A stretch of DNA of 64,000 bases from Daucus carota subsp. sativus. Taxonomy: Eukaryota; Streptophyta; Magnoliopsida; Apiales; Apiaceae. Shown in pieces: positions 1 to 12,354 of the stretch. The notes beneath the pieces are model-generated. The model worked only from the letters and a program-made list of their open reading frames with translations, had not been told where the DNA came from and did no database searches. The translations under genes were made by a program, and so were the position numbers. The stretch is taken from the NCBI RefSeq assembly GCF_001625215.2, contig NC_030386.2, positions 24,770,545-24,834,544 of the forward strand. Reading direction: 5' to 3'. Position 1 is the stretch's first letter. The number at the start of each line of letters is the position of its first letter.

Positions 1-1742
1 GCAAAAGTGTTTCTGTTGTATTCCTGACGCATATTAAATAAATTGAATGATTAGCGGGGAGTCCTTAGGTTTGTTTATGTTTTCCGGAGTCCCGCATTCA
101 TGATGATGTAGGTTACTAGGCATGACTTAACTTGAATGCGCTTTTTAGGTTAAACATATGCTAATTAACTAAAATAGTAAATGAGCTGGATAATAATTGC
201 TAAGTACCGGTCGAAATTAAAACACAATAAGTATTACGGTTAACTACACTAGTGCAGTTGCATGTTCTTCATCATCTGATAGTCCGCAAGATATAATGTA
301 CGAAACTTCTCATCGCCATTGTCTAGTTAATTGATGTCTATTCTACGATATATTAGAAATAATCAACACTACAAGACAAACGGCTAAAAGTTATGGCTCC
401 CATTAAAATATTATAACCATACAATGAACTCCTAAATATATATAGAGATCGATAAATAGTCTCGAATAAGACAATGGTTGTTTATAGGCACCGAAAGTAT
501 GTGTTAGAGTAATTATGCTGCCAAGTAGCTTTCTGCTTTGAGCATCAAATTCTACATAATTTTACTCGAGATTCATAAAAAGGCAACTCATGTGTGTGGG
601 CATATTTTTGCAAGGAAAATTATAATGATAGATAAAATCCAAGAATAATTGGCGTATAGATATATGCTTTTGCGTATATAGGAAAAAATTGAAAAAGAAA
701 GGAGATTTAAGCAGCCCCAGTTAGGAATTGGTCATTTTATTTCTATATTTGTGTTTGCTTTGAATGTAAACCCACATATCATGTTCGAACTCATTTCATG
801 TGTCCTTTCTTTGTACTTATTTTGTGGATGACATCTGACTAAACCTAATTTAACATGCTCCTTGTTCTACCGTTACAGTTCATGTATAGTAATAGTTACA
901 GAAGTAGTATCATGTAATGATCTTTTCATAGATATCAACTAAGTCTTTCTCTTCGTGTTTTCTGAGATTGATGGAACTGGATATCTATGGTACTGATCTG
1001 ATTGTGCAGTCACAACGTTGAACGACAGCTGCTTTTTATTTTTGGACTGAACTAGAGTTGCTTTAAACTGTATTCATATACGAAGAATGGCTATTCTTTA
1101 GACCTCCTTCTCGGTGGGTGATTATCATTAGCCAATTATTTTTGGACACTGCTTACAGGCGGCTAAGTCTATGTTTGATCCATAACATTGCATACTTTTT
1201 CAAATTATACTGTAATTAGTTGGTTTAAAATTTGTGTTGTGCCATTCACTTACTCTGTCATATTATTATTATTATCCTCATCTCTCTTCTTCTCCAATTT
1301 TTTTTAAATCTGAGAAAGCAAATTTGGAATGATTGGGCATATTTTTACCAAATAGATCTCTTGATTAGGTTTGCGGCTTAGCTGCTTGTAAACTGTAAAT
1401 TTAGAGCTTAAGGGTTGAACCGAGAAAAACACGGTTGAACTCACTCTAATTTTCACAATTTTATTTAAGAATCCAATTTTATTTTACAGGTTTTAGGTTA
1501 TAATGAATATAATTTCCAATAATAAATTTGATGGTTATTACATTTCCACTTCGGAAAGTGGTTAGAACTTTGGAGATATTTTTCTGCCAGAACAGCAGAA
1601 GATAGAAGAAGAAAATGTCATTGGGTCCAAATAAGACAATCTGAATAATATCAAATAACTTGGGCCCTAATTAAAATTTTGTTGGGCCTACTCGTCCACC
1701 TACTTTATTATACCCCTGAAGCCTGAACATTAAGATTTTTTG
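1..1742. other. Intergenic, no gene recognised
   Basis: AT-rich sequence without a convincing coding exon on either strand. A short (TTATTA)n run lies near 1259-1274. The stretch could be the 3' flank of a gene outside the window, but nothing in it shows that. Confidence 0.6.
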
Positions 1743-2756
1743 AGGTTAAATGGCGTTTTGATCATTAAACCGACCTATAACTTTCACTTGGATCATCGTA
1801 CTCAAAAAGCTGTCAATTAGGTCACTTAACTAGTAAAAATATGCAACTTAATCATCGAAGACGATGAAACTTTCACGGCCGTTAAATCCCATTGATTATA
1901 GACGGTGTTCCGTTAAATCTTTCCACATATGCTGCCACATCAGCTTATTAGTCCACCTATCAATAAAACCACCCGGCTGAGTTAGGACCCGACCCAGGTA
2001 ACTCACCCACAACTCATTATATTTCCCTATTTCTTTCAGTTCACCCATCTGTATAAACTCAATAGCTTCGACTTATACAACGAGTCCGCCGCAATCTCCA
2101 TGCGCCTCATCTTCGCCATATCATAAAAGAACGTCATCAGCTCGACGGCGGAAGTCTCGATGGAGCGTGACGGCGGTCAATATTGTGATTGGTGAATGGA
2201 ATCGAGGTCTCGACAGTGAATGTCGTTGAGTCGATGAAGTACGAACATGAGAGGTGTAGGGGCGTGGGGAGAGGCTTCGGGAGATTACAGCTCCGACGCG
2301 ATAAAGTCACCGTCGATTAGAGAGATGGGGTTTGGTGGAGACTAGAGAGACGAGATTTGAAAAATGAGATTTATATGTCTGTGTATACACTTTTGGTTTT
2401 ATGAGTTTTAAAGAATAAGATGATGAGCTCTTTTTAAAAAATGGACATGAAAGAGAGTTGAAGAAGAAAAATGGTGGATAAGAAATGAGGAAGGAGAAGC
2501 TAGAAATGAATAATGATGTTGGGTTATAAGATGTGGAACGGGTCTAACGATCCAATGACGTGGAGCAGCCACATAGGTTGCCAATCTGCCATGTAAGCCT
2601 GCCAACTCATTTTTCCATCCAAGAGTTAACGGCAGTAACGGCAAGTGACGTGATTAAAGTTTTTATTAGTTCAATTATTTGACTGAAAGTTTTTTAAGTT
2701 TGATGACCCAAGTGAAAATTCGTAGTCAGTTGAGTGACGAAAACGCCATTTAACCC
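1743..2756 (-). mobile_element. Pack-MULE (non-autonomous Mutator-like element) with captured PDH E1-alpha fragment
   Basis: The two ends are inverted repeats: the left end reads AGGTTAAATGGCGTTTT and the right end is its near-perfect reverse complement. Weaker matching continues for roughly 100 bp, including a shared TCACTTGG(A/G)TCAT block. The element is flanked by a perfect 9-bp direct repeat GATTTTTTG at 1734-1742 and 2757-2765, the target-site duplication length of Mutator-like elements. No transposase is present, so it is non-autonomous. Its centre is much richer in G+C than its surroundings and, read on the minus strand, encodes part of pyruvate dehydrogenase E1-alpha (listed separately). 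That combination defines a Pack-MULE. The strand given is that of the captured gene piece. Confidence 0.88.
2062..2301 (-). pseudogene. Captured fragment of mitochondrial pyruvate dehydrogenase E1-alpha (N-terminal part)
   Basis: Read on the minus strand, 2301-2157 gives a presequence-like stretch followed by TVETSIPFTNHN. After a frameshift near 2156 the frame from 2155 to about 2063 gives [20 protein letters not shown] and then SLYKSKL. The run [13 protein letters not shown] is a hallmark of plant mitochondrial PDH E1-alpha (PDHA1/IAR4 family), where it follows the transit peptide and precedes the thiamine-diphosphate domain. Only the first part of the protein is represented and the frame is broken, so no enzyme can be made. 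It lies wholly inside the Mutator-like element at 1743-2756. Its source should be an intact gene elsewhere in the genome. Confidence 0.87.
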
Positions 2757-3598
2757 GATTTTTTGGATATAACAAAATCTCAAACAAAAAGGTATAAATT
2801 TTTATAAAAAATTATGCAGCGGATCTTCTCTCAAATTGAAACTTATATCCAAATATATGGCCTTTAGCTTCTATGAGATACTCAAAATGAAATTAACTAA
2901 ATTTTATAGTTTTGGAGGAATCTCATAATATTTTTCAAAACTATAAATTGATGAGGGTTTTCAACAAGTAATTTGAAATTCTGAATGTTACCTTTGCCTA
3001 ATACTTTCTATTAATATACATGTCAGAGATTATCTTTCTAACTCTAGTTGTATCTGTTAATATGTTTTAAAACAGAGTGTGATTAGGCAACGATTTGGAT
3101 TGATCAGAGTATAGACCCTACGTGGCAACTCGCGGAGGCATGCACGTACACTGTTTTTTCTTGGCCGAGGCATGCACGTATACTTCTATGTAGATTAAAA
3201 AATGTTAACATAATTTTGACTTTTAGTTTGTGCTCAAATTACTAAAGGCCTTAATGACTTTTTTTCATATATGTAATGTAGTATTAAAATTGAAAAAAAA
3301 TAATTAAAATATTGATCAACTTGGCATTTGATCTAATATATTACTTTTCATTTTAAATTTATTTTATTAGGAAATAATAAAAACATTCCTATTAATTACA
3401 TATTTAAATCTGAACTAAAATTATATATATAATAAAAATGATAAAATATGATGTAGAGCCGAAAAATGTGAACTATACAAATTATGAATAACATCGAATA
3501 AATAAAGTAAAAGCTCCTGTGTATAAAGAAAACATCACCTTTAAGAATTAACAAGGTAACTATATAAATTAAGGAGGAACTATTTCTTTATCTATTTA
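2757..3598. other. Intergenic; short direct repeat of an RY-type motif
   Basis: No coding sequence seen. A 14-bp unit GAGGCATGCACGTA occurs twice, about 3136-3149 and 3167-3180, and contains CATGCA cores resembling RY elements. A functional meaning is not shown. Confidence 0.45.
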
Positions 3599-3893
3599 GT
3601 GCTTGTTTGGTTGCATCCGGGAATTAACTTTCCTATGGGAAGTAGTAATTTCCTGGTAATTAAAATATATAGGAAGTGAAAAAAATTGTTTGGTTGTTAT
3701 AGTGGAATTTAAAATCATGAGAATTTCCAATGACCAAAGGTGGGGTGGGTTAATAACTTCCTACAAATCATGGGTATTCATACTTCCATGGAAGTTGCTC
3801 TTCCCTTACTTTTGTCAACCAAACAACTTCATCTATAGTTACTTCGTAGGAAGTTGAAATTCCTGGGTATTGGAGAGGCAACCAAACGAGCAC
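3599..3893. mobile_element. Tourist-like MITE (PIF/Harbinger), 295 bp
   Basis: The terminal inverted repeats are GTGCTTGTTTGGTTGC and GCAACCAAACGAGCAC (one mismatch). Each end is flanked by TTA (3596-3598 and 3894-3896), the 3-bp target duplication of PIF/Harbinger elements. The interior has no coding capacity. The element is about 0.8 kb upstream of the MYB gene and could affect its promoter. Confidence 0.85.
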
Positions 3894-4583
3894 TTAGATT
3901 TTTTTTGTTGATTATATATTGATATTAATAATAGTGACAGGGAAGGTTATAGTAGCCAAAGTTATTGGAATGGTTTGAATAGAATATATATTTGATTAAA
4001 CATATGTTTTTTCATAATACATACATAGTTTTAATTTTTAACAGAAAATTTACTACTGAAATTTATATTATATTATTAGGAAAACATTAAAGATTACAGT
4101 TATACATATTTGATGAAGGTTTTTCTCTCACACACAACTAGACAGAGTTATTTATTACATGACCGAAGAATATTTGACAATAAAATATATGAAAATGCAG
4201 TTGGCAATATTCTTAAAATCAAATACACATCAAAACAAACATAAAAATCTGTATGTTTTTACTTCTTGATTCTATTAAGATGTCCAACTCATATAACGAC
4301 AACAAAAAATGTACAAATATTTCTCTAGAAAAAAAAACAGGATATAGAGAGTCCAGCTCATCTATACATGATCGCTGGGGTCTCCTCCATATTCTCAAAC
4401 CTTTTTACACATACGAGAATCAAATATTCAAGTTTCCAGAAAAAGAAAATAAAAAGTAACGCAAAAGAAATTAGTAATCGAATGATGCTAGTTAGGGGCA
4501 AGTTAGGTTAGAAGGTGTCTTACGTCCTTTGTTAATACGTGTTTAGCAACTTAATTAGTGAGTAAATGGTAACTTAAGACATC

Positions 4584-4592
4584 TTTATAAAA
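4584..4592 (+). promoter_or_regulatory. Probable TATA box of the MYB gene
   Basis: TTTATAAAAG lies about 140 nt upstream of the chosen start codon. By usual plant spacing, transcription would begin near 4615-4620. That places an upstream ATG at 4643 inside the leader. Confidence 0.5.
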
Positions 4593-4730
4593 GCCAAGGC
4601 CAACTCCATCCTCTCTTCAACTTACACAAATAGTATCATCTTATGAATATACATATTCATACTATTACTGATTCTTCCACACCCCAGCTACCTAGCTTAA
4701 TTACACCCTCCTGTCTACTCTGTTTCGAAA

Positions 4731-7250
4731 ATGGACCGGAAAGCTCAGCAGCAGCAGCAGCAGCAGTTGGATGTGGAAGTGAGGAAGGGGCCTTGGACTA
4801 TGGAAGAGGATCTGATTCTGATCAATTACATCGCGAATCATGGGGAAGGTGTCTGGAATTCCCTTGCTAAATCTGCAGGTAATTGAACACACACACAAAC
4901 ACGCTCTATTGGTTTTTAGTTACAAGAGCTAGGTAATTGAGTTTATGTTTGATTACCGATAAGAATTGTGGGAATGGAATAGGATTGAAGCGTACCGGGA
5001 AGAGCTGCAGGCTCCGGTGGCTGAACTACCTGCGTCCTGATGTGAGGAGGGGGAATATCACGCCGGAAGAACAGCTGTTGATCATGGAACTTCATGCTAA
5101 GTGGGGAAACAGGTACGTACATGCATGCAGATTCAATCATATTATTGAATTTATGCCTATTTGAATATTTCTGATACTTCGAATATTTCTTTTTCAATTG
5201 TTGAGTAAAGGAGCTACTACATATAGGTTTCTATTTTCTTCGATTCTTGAATCTTAAATCTCGTATCATATTCATCATGCACCTTATTTCGCTTCAATCC
5301 ATTCGTATTTTATACCAAATTTCCCTACTTTGCATTCATGTTTTCGAATAGATCTCACGGCCAGATATCTGGATTTCAGAAATTGTTCAGTTAAGTTATA
5401 AATCTCAATTTCTTGGCTACGTACGTACAAAAACCAGTATGCAATATGCAGAAGAGAAATATTATGGTTTTGTGTTTTGTTTAATCGCGAAAAAAATGAA
5501 TATCAGTCTAAATCTGCCAGTAGTTTTCCATATGCATGATGCATGTTCTAAACGCTTGTCCGCCATCTTACTTGTTGTCGATGAGCTTTAAGCGGCAACA
5601 CCTGTCAATCATCAAATACATCTGCCTTCTTAATCATTAGAATCATCACTTGCTTCATCAACAACCTACGACCCATCTAGCTTAGCTTGTCACCACTCTT
5701 TTTCCTTCCCTTCCCAAAAATCTTTCCTCCTTTTTTCTTTCCATATTAACAAAATAAAAATCTCTGTACGTAAAAATTTCTTCTGAAACTCAATATATTC
5801 ATGTTACTAGCTCGTTATGATGTTTGCAAGGACTTTATTGTTAAACAACCAGTTCTCGTGAAATCTCAGAGTGTTGGGAGAAAGACTTATCAGGATCATA
5901 TTGTATTCTAATATTTGATATTGTATATGCAAGACTTAATTTTAAATAAATAAATGATGGGAGAAAGCAATATAGATATATACTGCTAGTGAAAGATGAG
6001 TTTAGAACGCGGCATAGCTAGCTAGGTAGCCCCAGGAAGCGTACGCCAATGGAAGTTTCCATTTCAAGGTGTAGCCATTTCAATGGCCATACTGTAAAGC
6101 CCTTGCCCTTAGTTAAAATAGCCCCTATCCAAGTCAATTTGATGATTTACTTGATCCTGACTAGTGCCCTCAATGTTTTGGCTCTTCAAGACATTGTGGC
6201 CCTCCCTACTTAGTCTTTCATCCCCATTAATTCCTCAATCCCCCAGGCCCCCTTTCCTCATTACCCATACTAATCTATGGTGCTCCTTTTATCAATAACC
6301 TTATCTACCTAGAATCCTTTTAATCCGTCTTCTGTACTTATAAGTTATAACCCTAAAGTAGCTAAACCTCGCGAGGACTCTACGTGCAATTATTCACTAT
6401 CCCTTCCGGTACAAGAATAAGTACATGTGAAATATGTGTCCGAAGATATGATAGATTTTTGTACATTGTCTAACATGGCAAGATCATGAATGTAGCATTA
6501 GAAAACCAAACCTTGTCTCCACCGCGATGAATACACTGATCCATTCTGCAAAATGCACGATTCTATTGAGATTTTCAGAGCACGAGCTGTCTGTCGAATG
6601 AGATTGAGTTTCGCATAATGCAGCTTAGAGCCTGTTCCTTTAAATAACAAGCACAACATATGAATTAGGCTGAGCTCATTTCAGGACCGTGGAACATGAG
6701 CTTATTTCTCTTGATCCACTTAAAAGAAACATGTAACATGCTTCAATTTCAACATATGTTGTATTGTATTTACTCTGTTTTTACATTTTGTAACTAATAG
6801 TGGGCCGTAACCTAATTTTCAGGTATTTTCTTTACCATACCTTTCTGTGTCGGGTCGAATTAAATTTTGTATTAATATTAGTCTCTGTTCCGTAGGTGGT
6901 CGAAAATTGCTAAGCACTTGCCGGGGAGAACCGACAACGAAATAAAGAATTTCTGGAGGACTCGAATTCAGAAGCATATGAAGCAAGCTGACCAGCAGAA
7001 TTTCAGTACTGGACAGAGCTCGAATTCTGAGCACATTATGTGGACCAATGATAATCAAGCGAGCTCGAGCCACTTGGCTTCGGGGGCTCCACAAGATCAC
7101 GCGATGGAGAATTATTCGCCGCCGAGCTACCCCGTGAACATGGACACTGGGGCGGCTCTGCCGCCGCCTTCTTTTCCGGCGGATCAGAGTAACGAGAATA
7201 TGTGGAACGTGGAGGATTTTTGGTCTATCCACCTGCTAAATAATGACTAA
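4731..7250 (+). CDS. R2R3-MYB transcription factor, subgroup 19 (MYB21/MYB24/MYB57-like)
   Basis: Three exons, 4731-4878, 4983-5112 and 6896-7250, join in frame with GT-AG introns of 104 and 1783 bp into 210 residues. Intron phases (1 and 2) match the usual R2R3-MYB pattern. After seven glutamines the protein runs [18 protein letters not shown] (R2, tryptophans intact) and then [21 protein letters not shown]3 follows with [20 protein letters not shown]. The C terminus [18 protein letters not shown] matches the subgroup-19 motif W-x-(M/V)-(D/E)-D-(I/F)-W-S-x-x-L-L-N. Family members are nuclear activators in late stamen and petal development. They are released from JAZ repressors by jasmonate and also control floral volatiles and flavonols. 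The start is chosen for its strong context (A at -3, G at +4) and match to the family. Whether it is the MYB21 or MYB24 orthologue cannot be decided. Confidence 0.95.
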
Positions 7251-7943
7251 TTATGGAGTAAGGCGCGGGTTCTGGTTTAGTACAAGGGACTTAATTATAA
7301 TTAAGTTTAATTAATCGACATAACGCCTTGTATTATAATATTTGTATAAGGAACATATAGCATACATCTATATGATGTATGGATGCATTTTCTATATTCG
7401 AAGTAGGTCCAAATTTGATTTGGATCATGAGTATATCAGTACAGTGTTGTTAATCGTTATTGTTATTACAATCTGTTATTCAGGTCTTCCAATATTAGGG
7501 ATTTTTTTTTTTTTGAATATTTAGTTGGCAAAAGTAAAAAAAAATTCTGAAAACAAAATTGAAAGAGAAAACAACCGCAATGAAATTACGACTTCCAATA
7601 TTATCCTAAAAATCAATGACCAATCATAACTAATTCGCGTCTCATAATTCGCCAGATTAATACTTAGGATTCTCAATTAAGTTATTTGTCCAATTTCTGA
7701 TTAATCTAATTAATCTTTAATTCATATATTTCATGATTAAGTCTGATCTCGGTTTTTTATCGCCTAAACATAGTTAAGACTATCTATTGCATATTTTAAG
7801 AAATTTTGCTATAATCTAATTAAATCGATCGTCACTCGTAACTCTTAAAAGTATTGACTTCGTGTCATAGAAATGACCACGTCAATGAAATCGTCCGTAC
7901 ACCGCTTTATCTAGCAAATGTGATCAGTATTTGATAATCTCTA
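7251..7943. other. 3' flank of the MYB gene
   Basis: AT-rich sequence. The first part is presumably the MYB 3' untranslated region. No further gene is recognised. Confidence 0.5.
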
Positions 7944-8194
7944 CTCCCTCCGTCCCAGTCAATAGTATACATTGGGGTACGGGGGCGCGGCACGGACTTT
8001 AATGCTTCAATATAGTATAGTTCTGTAAATTATTTTTAAGATTTTCTTTTTTTGTATAAAAATATAACATTTATACTTTTATACAAAAAAAGAAAATCTT
8101 AAAAATAAGTTGTAGAACTATGTTTTATAAGAGCCTTAAAAAGCGTGTCGAGCAGTGAAAAAGAAACGTATACAATTGACTGGGACGGAGGGAG
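7944..8194. mobile_element. Stowaway MITE, 251 bp, with internal palindrome
   Basis: Begins CTCCCTCCGTCCCAGTCAAT and ends with its complement, flanked by TA on both sides (7942-7943 and 8195-8196), as expected for Tc1/mariner-derived Stowaways. The centre (about 8030-8115) is a near-perfect palindrome around a TTTCTTTTTTTGTATAAAA arm. Similar arms occur near 10440 and 44150. Confidence 0.88.
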
Positions 8195-8680
8195 TATTAG
8201 AACTAAACTTTGATTTGACTGATGATTAAAAGAGTGATAGGTGGGAAAGTATTGCTTATATATCATGAGTAGACTTCTTAAGCTTAAAAAAATTGTGTTT
8301 ATCTAACAATATGTTTATCCTGTTAAGGTTAGTTTTATGTTAATTTGCACATAATTATTGATACTTTTATATGGTAATCTTAATCCGTTTACCAACTTTT
8401 GTCAAAACTTAATTAGGCACTTACGTTAGTCACAACTCACAAAAGCTGCATGTGAAGTATTGTCCAATCTAGGCGGGCTCCTCTGGTGCGTGCTTAGGCT
8501 CAGAGTCTTCTACGTAAGTTTAAAATAATAATTTAATTATAAATGATAAGTGTTGCGAGTTATTAAAACTATAACAAAAGTTAAATCTAATAAATTATTT
8601 ATTTCAGTGTTAAAATTGATTTTTATTAAAAAATTATAAAAATAAAATAAATTATTTAAGAAAGTACATGCGGCTAGGTT

Positions 8681-8994
8681 CACTACTAGAAAAACGGCTG
8701 GTTTCGCCTGAAAGCTAATTTCAACCGTAAACGTCGAAAATAAATATTGTTGAAAATAACCGATCAAAAATGCGAATAGATACGGTCAAAAATAAAAACA
8801 GTCGAAATTAGCCGGTCAAAAAATAAATTTATATTCGACAGCACAAATTCGACTACCCACTCCAGTTTTTTCCGTCATTATTTCAGTCGAAAATAAATTT
8901 GTGATGAGAAACTACTTTTCACCATAAACGATCGAAAATAACTATTTTCGATCGTTTTTTGACGGTCGAAATTAGCTATCGTAGTATTTTAGTG
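8681..8994. mobile_element. Small non-autonomous CACTA (En/Spm-like) element, 314 bp
   Basis: Left end CACTACTAGAAAAAC; right end GTAGTATTTTAGTG, whose reverse complement starts CACTAAAATACTAC. Between them are many copies in both orientations of a GTCGAAAATA / GGTCAAAAATA unit, the subterminal repeat pattern typical of plant CACTA elements. The expected 3-bp target duplication was not found (GTT on the left, TAA on the right), so one border may be mutated or rearranged. Confidence 0.68.
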
Positions 8995-9455
8995 TAATAT
9001 CAGATTTACTTTTAACATAAAGATAGCTTCTAACTTTCCTAATATTTCTCATGTTAAAGTCGAACACTCGAAAACGACCGGAACATTACCTTTCAATTAA
9101 TCTTTCCTGCTCTGCTTAATTAATTTAATTCTTCCCGCTCTGCTTAATTAATTTGTTCTCATGTTTATGTTACTATCTGTGTATGAGTGTTTAAAATTAA
9201 ACTCATGCTGTTAGAACGTGAAAAGGATAGGCATTTCAAAAAGAAAAATCTAAATTTCTCAAATTCTAGTTAATAATATTTTCTTTAGTTTAACTCATAT
9301 TATTAATAATAAGATTGTGTTCATAAATTAGTCATTTATATGATACTTCATTAATAAATATGCAACAAAACTTGGACAATCATCCATGACGAAATCATGA
9401 TTTTAAATAACTAATTCAAAATTTAAGTAGCTCTATTTTTTTTATTTATAAAAAA
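8995..9455. other. Intergenic with a short tandem duplication
   Basis: No gene seen. At about 9103-9160 a roughly 27-bp unit containing GCTCTGCTTAATTAATTT is repeated twice in tandem. Confidence 0.45.
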
Positions 9456-9634
9456 CGGATTTCTATGATGTGCTCGTGGGCACATTATAGGCACTAATAT
9501 AAATTTGAATGATTTTGATCGTCTACTATTCTTTAATAACGATGGACCCCGCATATACAACAACCATACTAATTTGAGCCAAAAGTGTGAAATTTAGTCA
9601 TTAGCATGTGCTCACGCGTGCAAACAAGACAAAC
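9456..9634. mobile_element. Diverged MULE-type MITE, same family as 26914-27102
   Basis: The left end GATTTCTATGATGTGCTCG with GTGGGCACATTA and the inverted right end GCATGTGCTCACGCGTG match the termini of the better preserved copy at 26914-27102. A 9-bp target duplication could not be found, so borders are approximate. Confidence 0.5.
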
Positions 9635-12131
9635 AGCGTGAAAAATTACAGAAAAGCTATAATCATTTTATTCATTGAAAATTTTGTTTATAGCTAGCTG
9701 GGTCTAGTGTGAGTACTGATGCTAGCATATTGATTTCATAATCTTCTGTATCTAACTAACAAACGTAGGTTATGGCGATATAATTAGGGTTGGCGAATAC
9801 CGAAAGCACGCCAAACTAAATTACTTGTCAGATGAAGTAAATAATGAAGTAGTTTAAGAAAATTGAACAAGTGATGCTTCTTAAACCATATATGTGCCTT
9901 ACCTTTTGTTGTATGAAAGTTAAGGGAAGCCTAACTCAGAAGTGCTAATATAGAACTCTCCACATGGATCTTCTTTTCCTCATCTATCTAACTTTCTTAT
10001 GTAATTCCATACCCACTTGCACATATTTCACATGTCAGGTTGGCTCGATCATTGTTTCATGTTATGCAATTTTCATTGCCGGATGATACCGTCATCATTA
10101 TAGATGTGAATACAGTTCCTTAAATTTTCGCAACAGCTATTATGATGTAACGAAAAGTCGAAGAAAATGTAAAGCGGGAAAATCTCCGAAAAGATGACTA
10201 ATAATGCAAACGGTTTCGGGTGATCAATTTATCGGTTGAATAATCAAGTGTTCAAAAATTTCTTCTTTGTTGTTTCATATACTCGACCTTAGCTTTCCTC
10301 AAAAATTTCTGACAACATATACTTTGATCTATTAAGGAGACTTCTATTGGCACTTTACAAATTGCAAAGAAAACAAATATATACTTGTTTACTGTTTACG
10401 TTCACTGTTTGCACGCATTTTGGGCTCTTATAAAGTATAATTTCATAAATTTTTTTTTCAAAATTTTCTTTTTTTGAATAAAAGTTTAAGTATCAAATTT
10501 TTAATTAGAGAAAAAAAATTTAAAATATATATTATGAAACTGTACGTTGAATGAGGGTGGAAAAGCGTGCCAAAAAGTAACGTAAAGAAATTAGAGTAGT
10601 AAAACAGTCTCGCATTATACACTCTTTGTTGCTCTAGTTTTTCTATAATTTTTTAATTATCACTAATTTGTTTACCCTATTTTTGCAATATTTGACATTT
10701 ATTTTTAAATTTATATAAAATATAATTTCATAACTTATTTTTAATTTTTAAATCTTTTCTATACGTATTTAAAATTTTCTTTAGAAGAAAAACATTAAAA
10801 TATTTTATAAATTTATATTTTATCAAAGATATAAAATACATGTGAAATCCATTTTACAAGATAAATGACTTATTTTAAAATACAAGTCGAACCTCATTTC
10901 ACAAGATAAAAAACCAAGGGAACAGAGAGTAACAGATAATCAATCTATTCGCAAAAAATTTCATATATAGAGAGAGGTCGGATCACTTATGAAAACATAT
11001 TTATAGATACAGTTTTATTGATTTATTTTTCTATACAAAATAATGAGTCCATCAAGAGGTAGAACCGGCAAACATTTACGAGATTACAAAGAGATCGATC
11101 GCATAAAATTCTCTACTACAATAATTTAAAATATCAACGACCGACTGAAAGCTACAAGTATGCACCTTAACAAGGTCCCCATGTAACATTGACAAGCACT
11201 AAATCGATGTATATTTATAGTGATAAATGTACACACGCACACATACTAATAATGAATAAAGCTTCTCCTTCCACTCAATCTCCACCTTTACATGATAAGT
11301 AACACATCAGAGACAACTCCAATCCCCCGGCCATGTCTTCTTTTATGATTTGATACATAGGAGTTATGTATATGTTGTTGTACTGCTGTTGTTTTATGTA
11401 TGTGATGATAGATGGAGAGATACATACGAATGAGTTGTTGATTCTCATAAAGTAGCTAGTGATGAAAACTCCTTTCTTGCATTGTCCTAGACAAATTGGA
11501 AGTTTGTTGAGGGCCTTGCTGTTTACCCGAGTTATACGAAATAAATTCTGGCATTATTTATGATCAGTAATTGTGTTTTTGTAAATTTATATCGAATTTA
11601 TATCTAATATTATCTTCAATGGAGTTGGATATAATCATCGGTTAAATTGGAGTTCTAAGAGATTATGTTGTAAAACATTTTATTTCAATGATACTCTTAA
11701 GATTTTGGTCGGCTGGAGTTGCTCCAAGTTCCATGATAAAAACAATTGAGATTTTAAATTATGTGCTACAAAATTTGGTGGTATTTCTATCAGAATTTTA
11801 TATTATGCTTAGAAATTTAATGGTATTCAATGAAGATTGTTTTGAAATTTATTAAAATGAATTCAAATGCTAATGAATTTTTTAGATTTTATAAAACGAT
11901 GGATTTTGTGAAATTTCTCAATGTATTTTAAGTTTTTTGAAATACCATTAAATTCCATGAGATTTGTACTTAAATCTTAAAGAATGTATATCAACTCCGG
12001 TACATTTTATCAAGATTGTATATAAAATCAAAATCATATACAATTCATTAAAATTTATATATTAAAAATAATGTATTAAATTTTCAATCGAGTACACCGG
12101 CTCAGTAAGTAAATAGTATATATATATATAT
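9635..12131. other. AT-rich intergenic region, possible small MITE at 10395-10586
   Basis: No coding exon recognised. At 10395-10586 the ends TTTACGTTCACTGTTTGCAC and its diverged complement (about 22 bp with a few mismatches) suggest a 192-bp MITE, without a clear target duplication. A (TA)n run is at about 12117-12130. Confidence 0.4.
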
Positions 12132-12354
12132 GGGCTGTTTGTTTTGAGGAAGTGGTTCCTGTTTCTTGCTTCTCTTTTTCGTGACCCGTTTGTGTAAATA
12201 AGTAGAAGCACTTTTAAGAAGCTGAGAATGCTAGCTTCTCTCTCAGAATTTCTATTTTTTTTCCAAACACTTTATTAACTTATTTACTTCTCACTTTTGC
12301 TACACTTCTTTAATTTAAGTTAGAATCACTTTTTTTAAGATAACTCAAACGGTA
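12132..12354. mobile_element. Diverged copy of a hAT-like MITE family
   Basis: Contains the family blocks CCGTTTGTGTAA-like, AAGAAGC, GAATGCTAGCTT and CCAAACACTTTA in the same order as the copies at 27969-28213 and 43880-44122. It has GTTTG/CAAAC-type ends. Borders and target duplication are not resolved. Confidence 0.45.

Noticed and set aside
4253-4459. 68-codon open frame upstream of the MYB gene
   Set aside because: Lys/Asn/Ser-rich AT-driven composition, no known motif, and it lies in the MYB promoter region.
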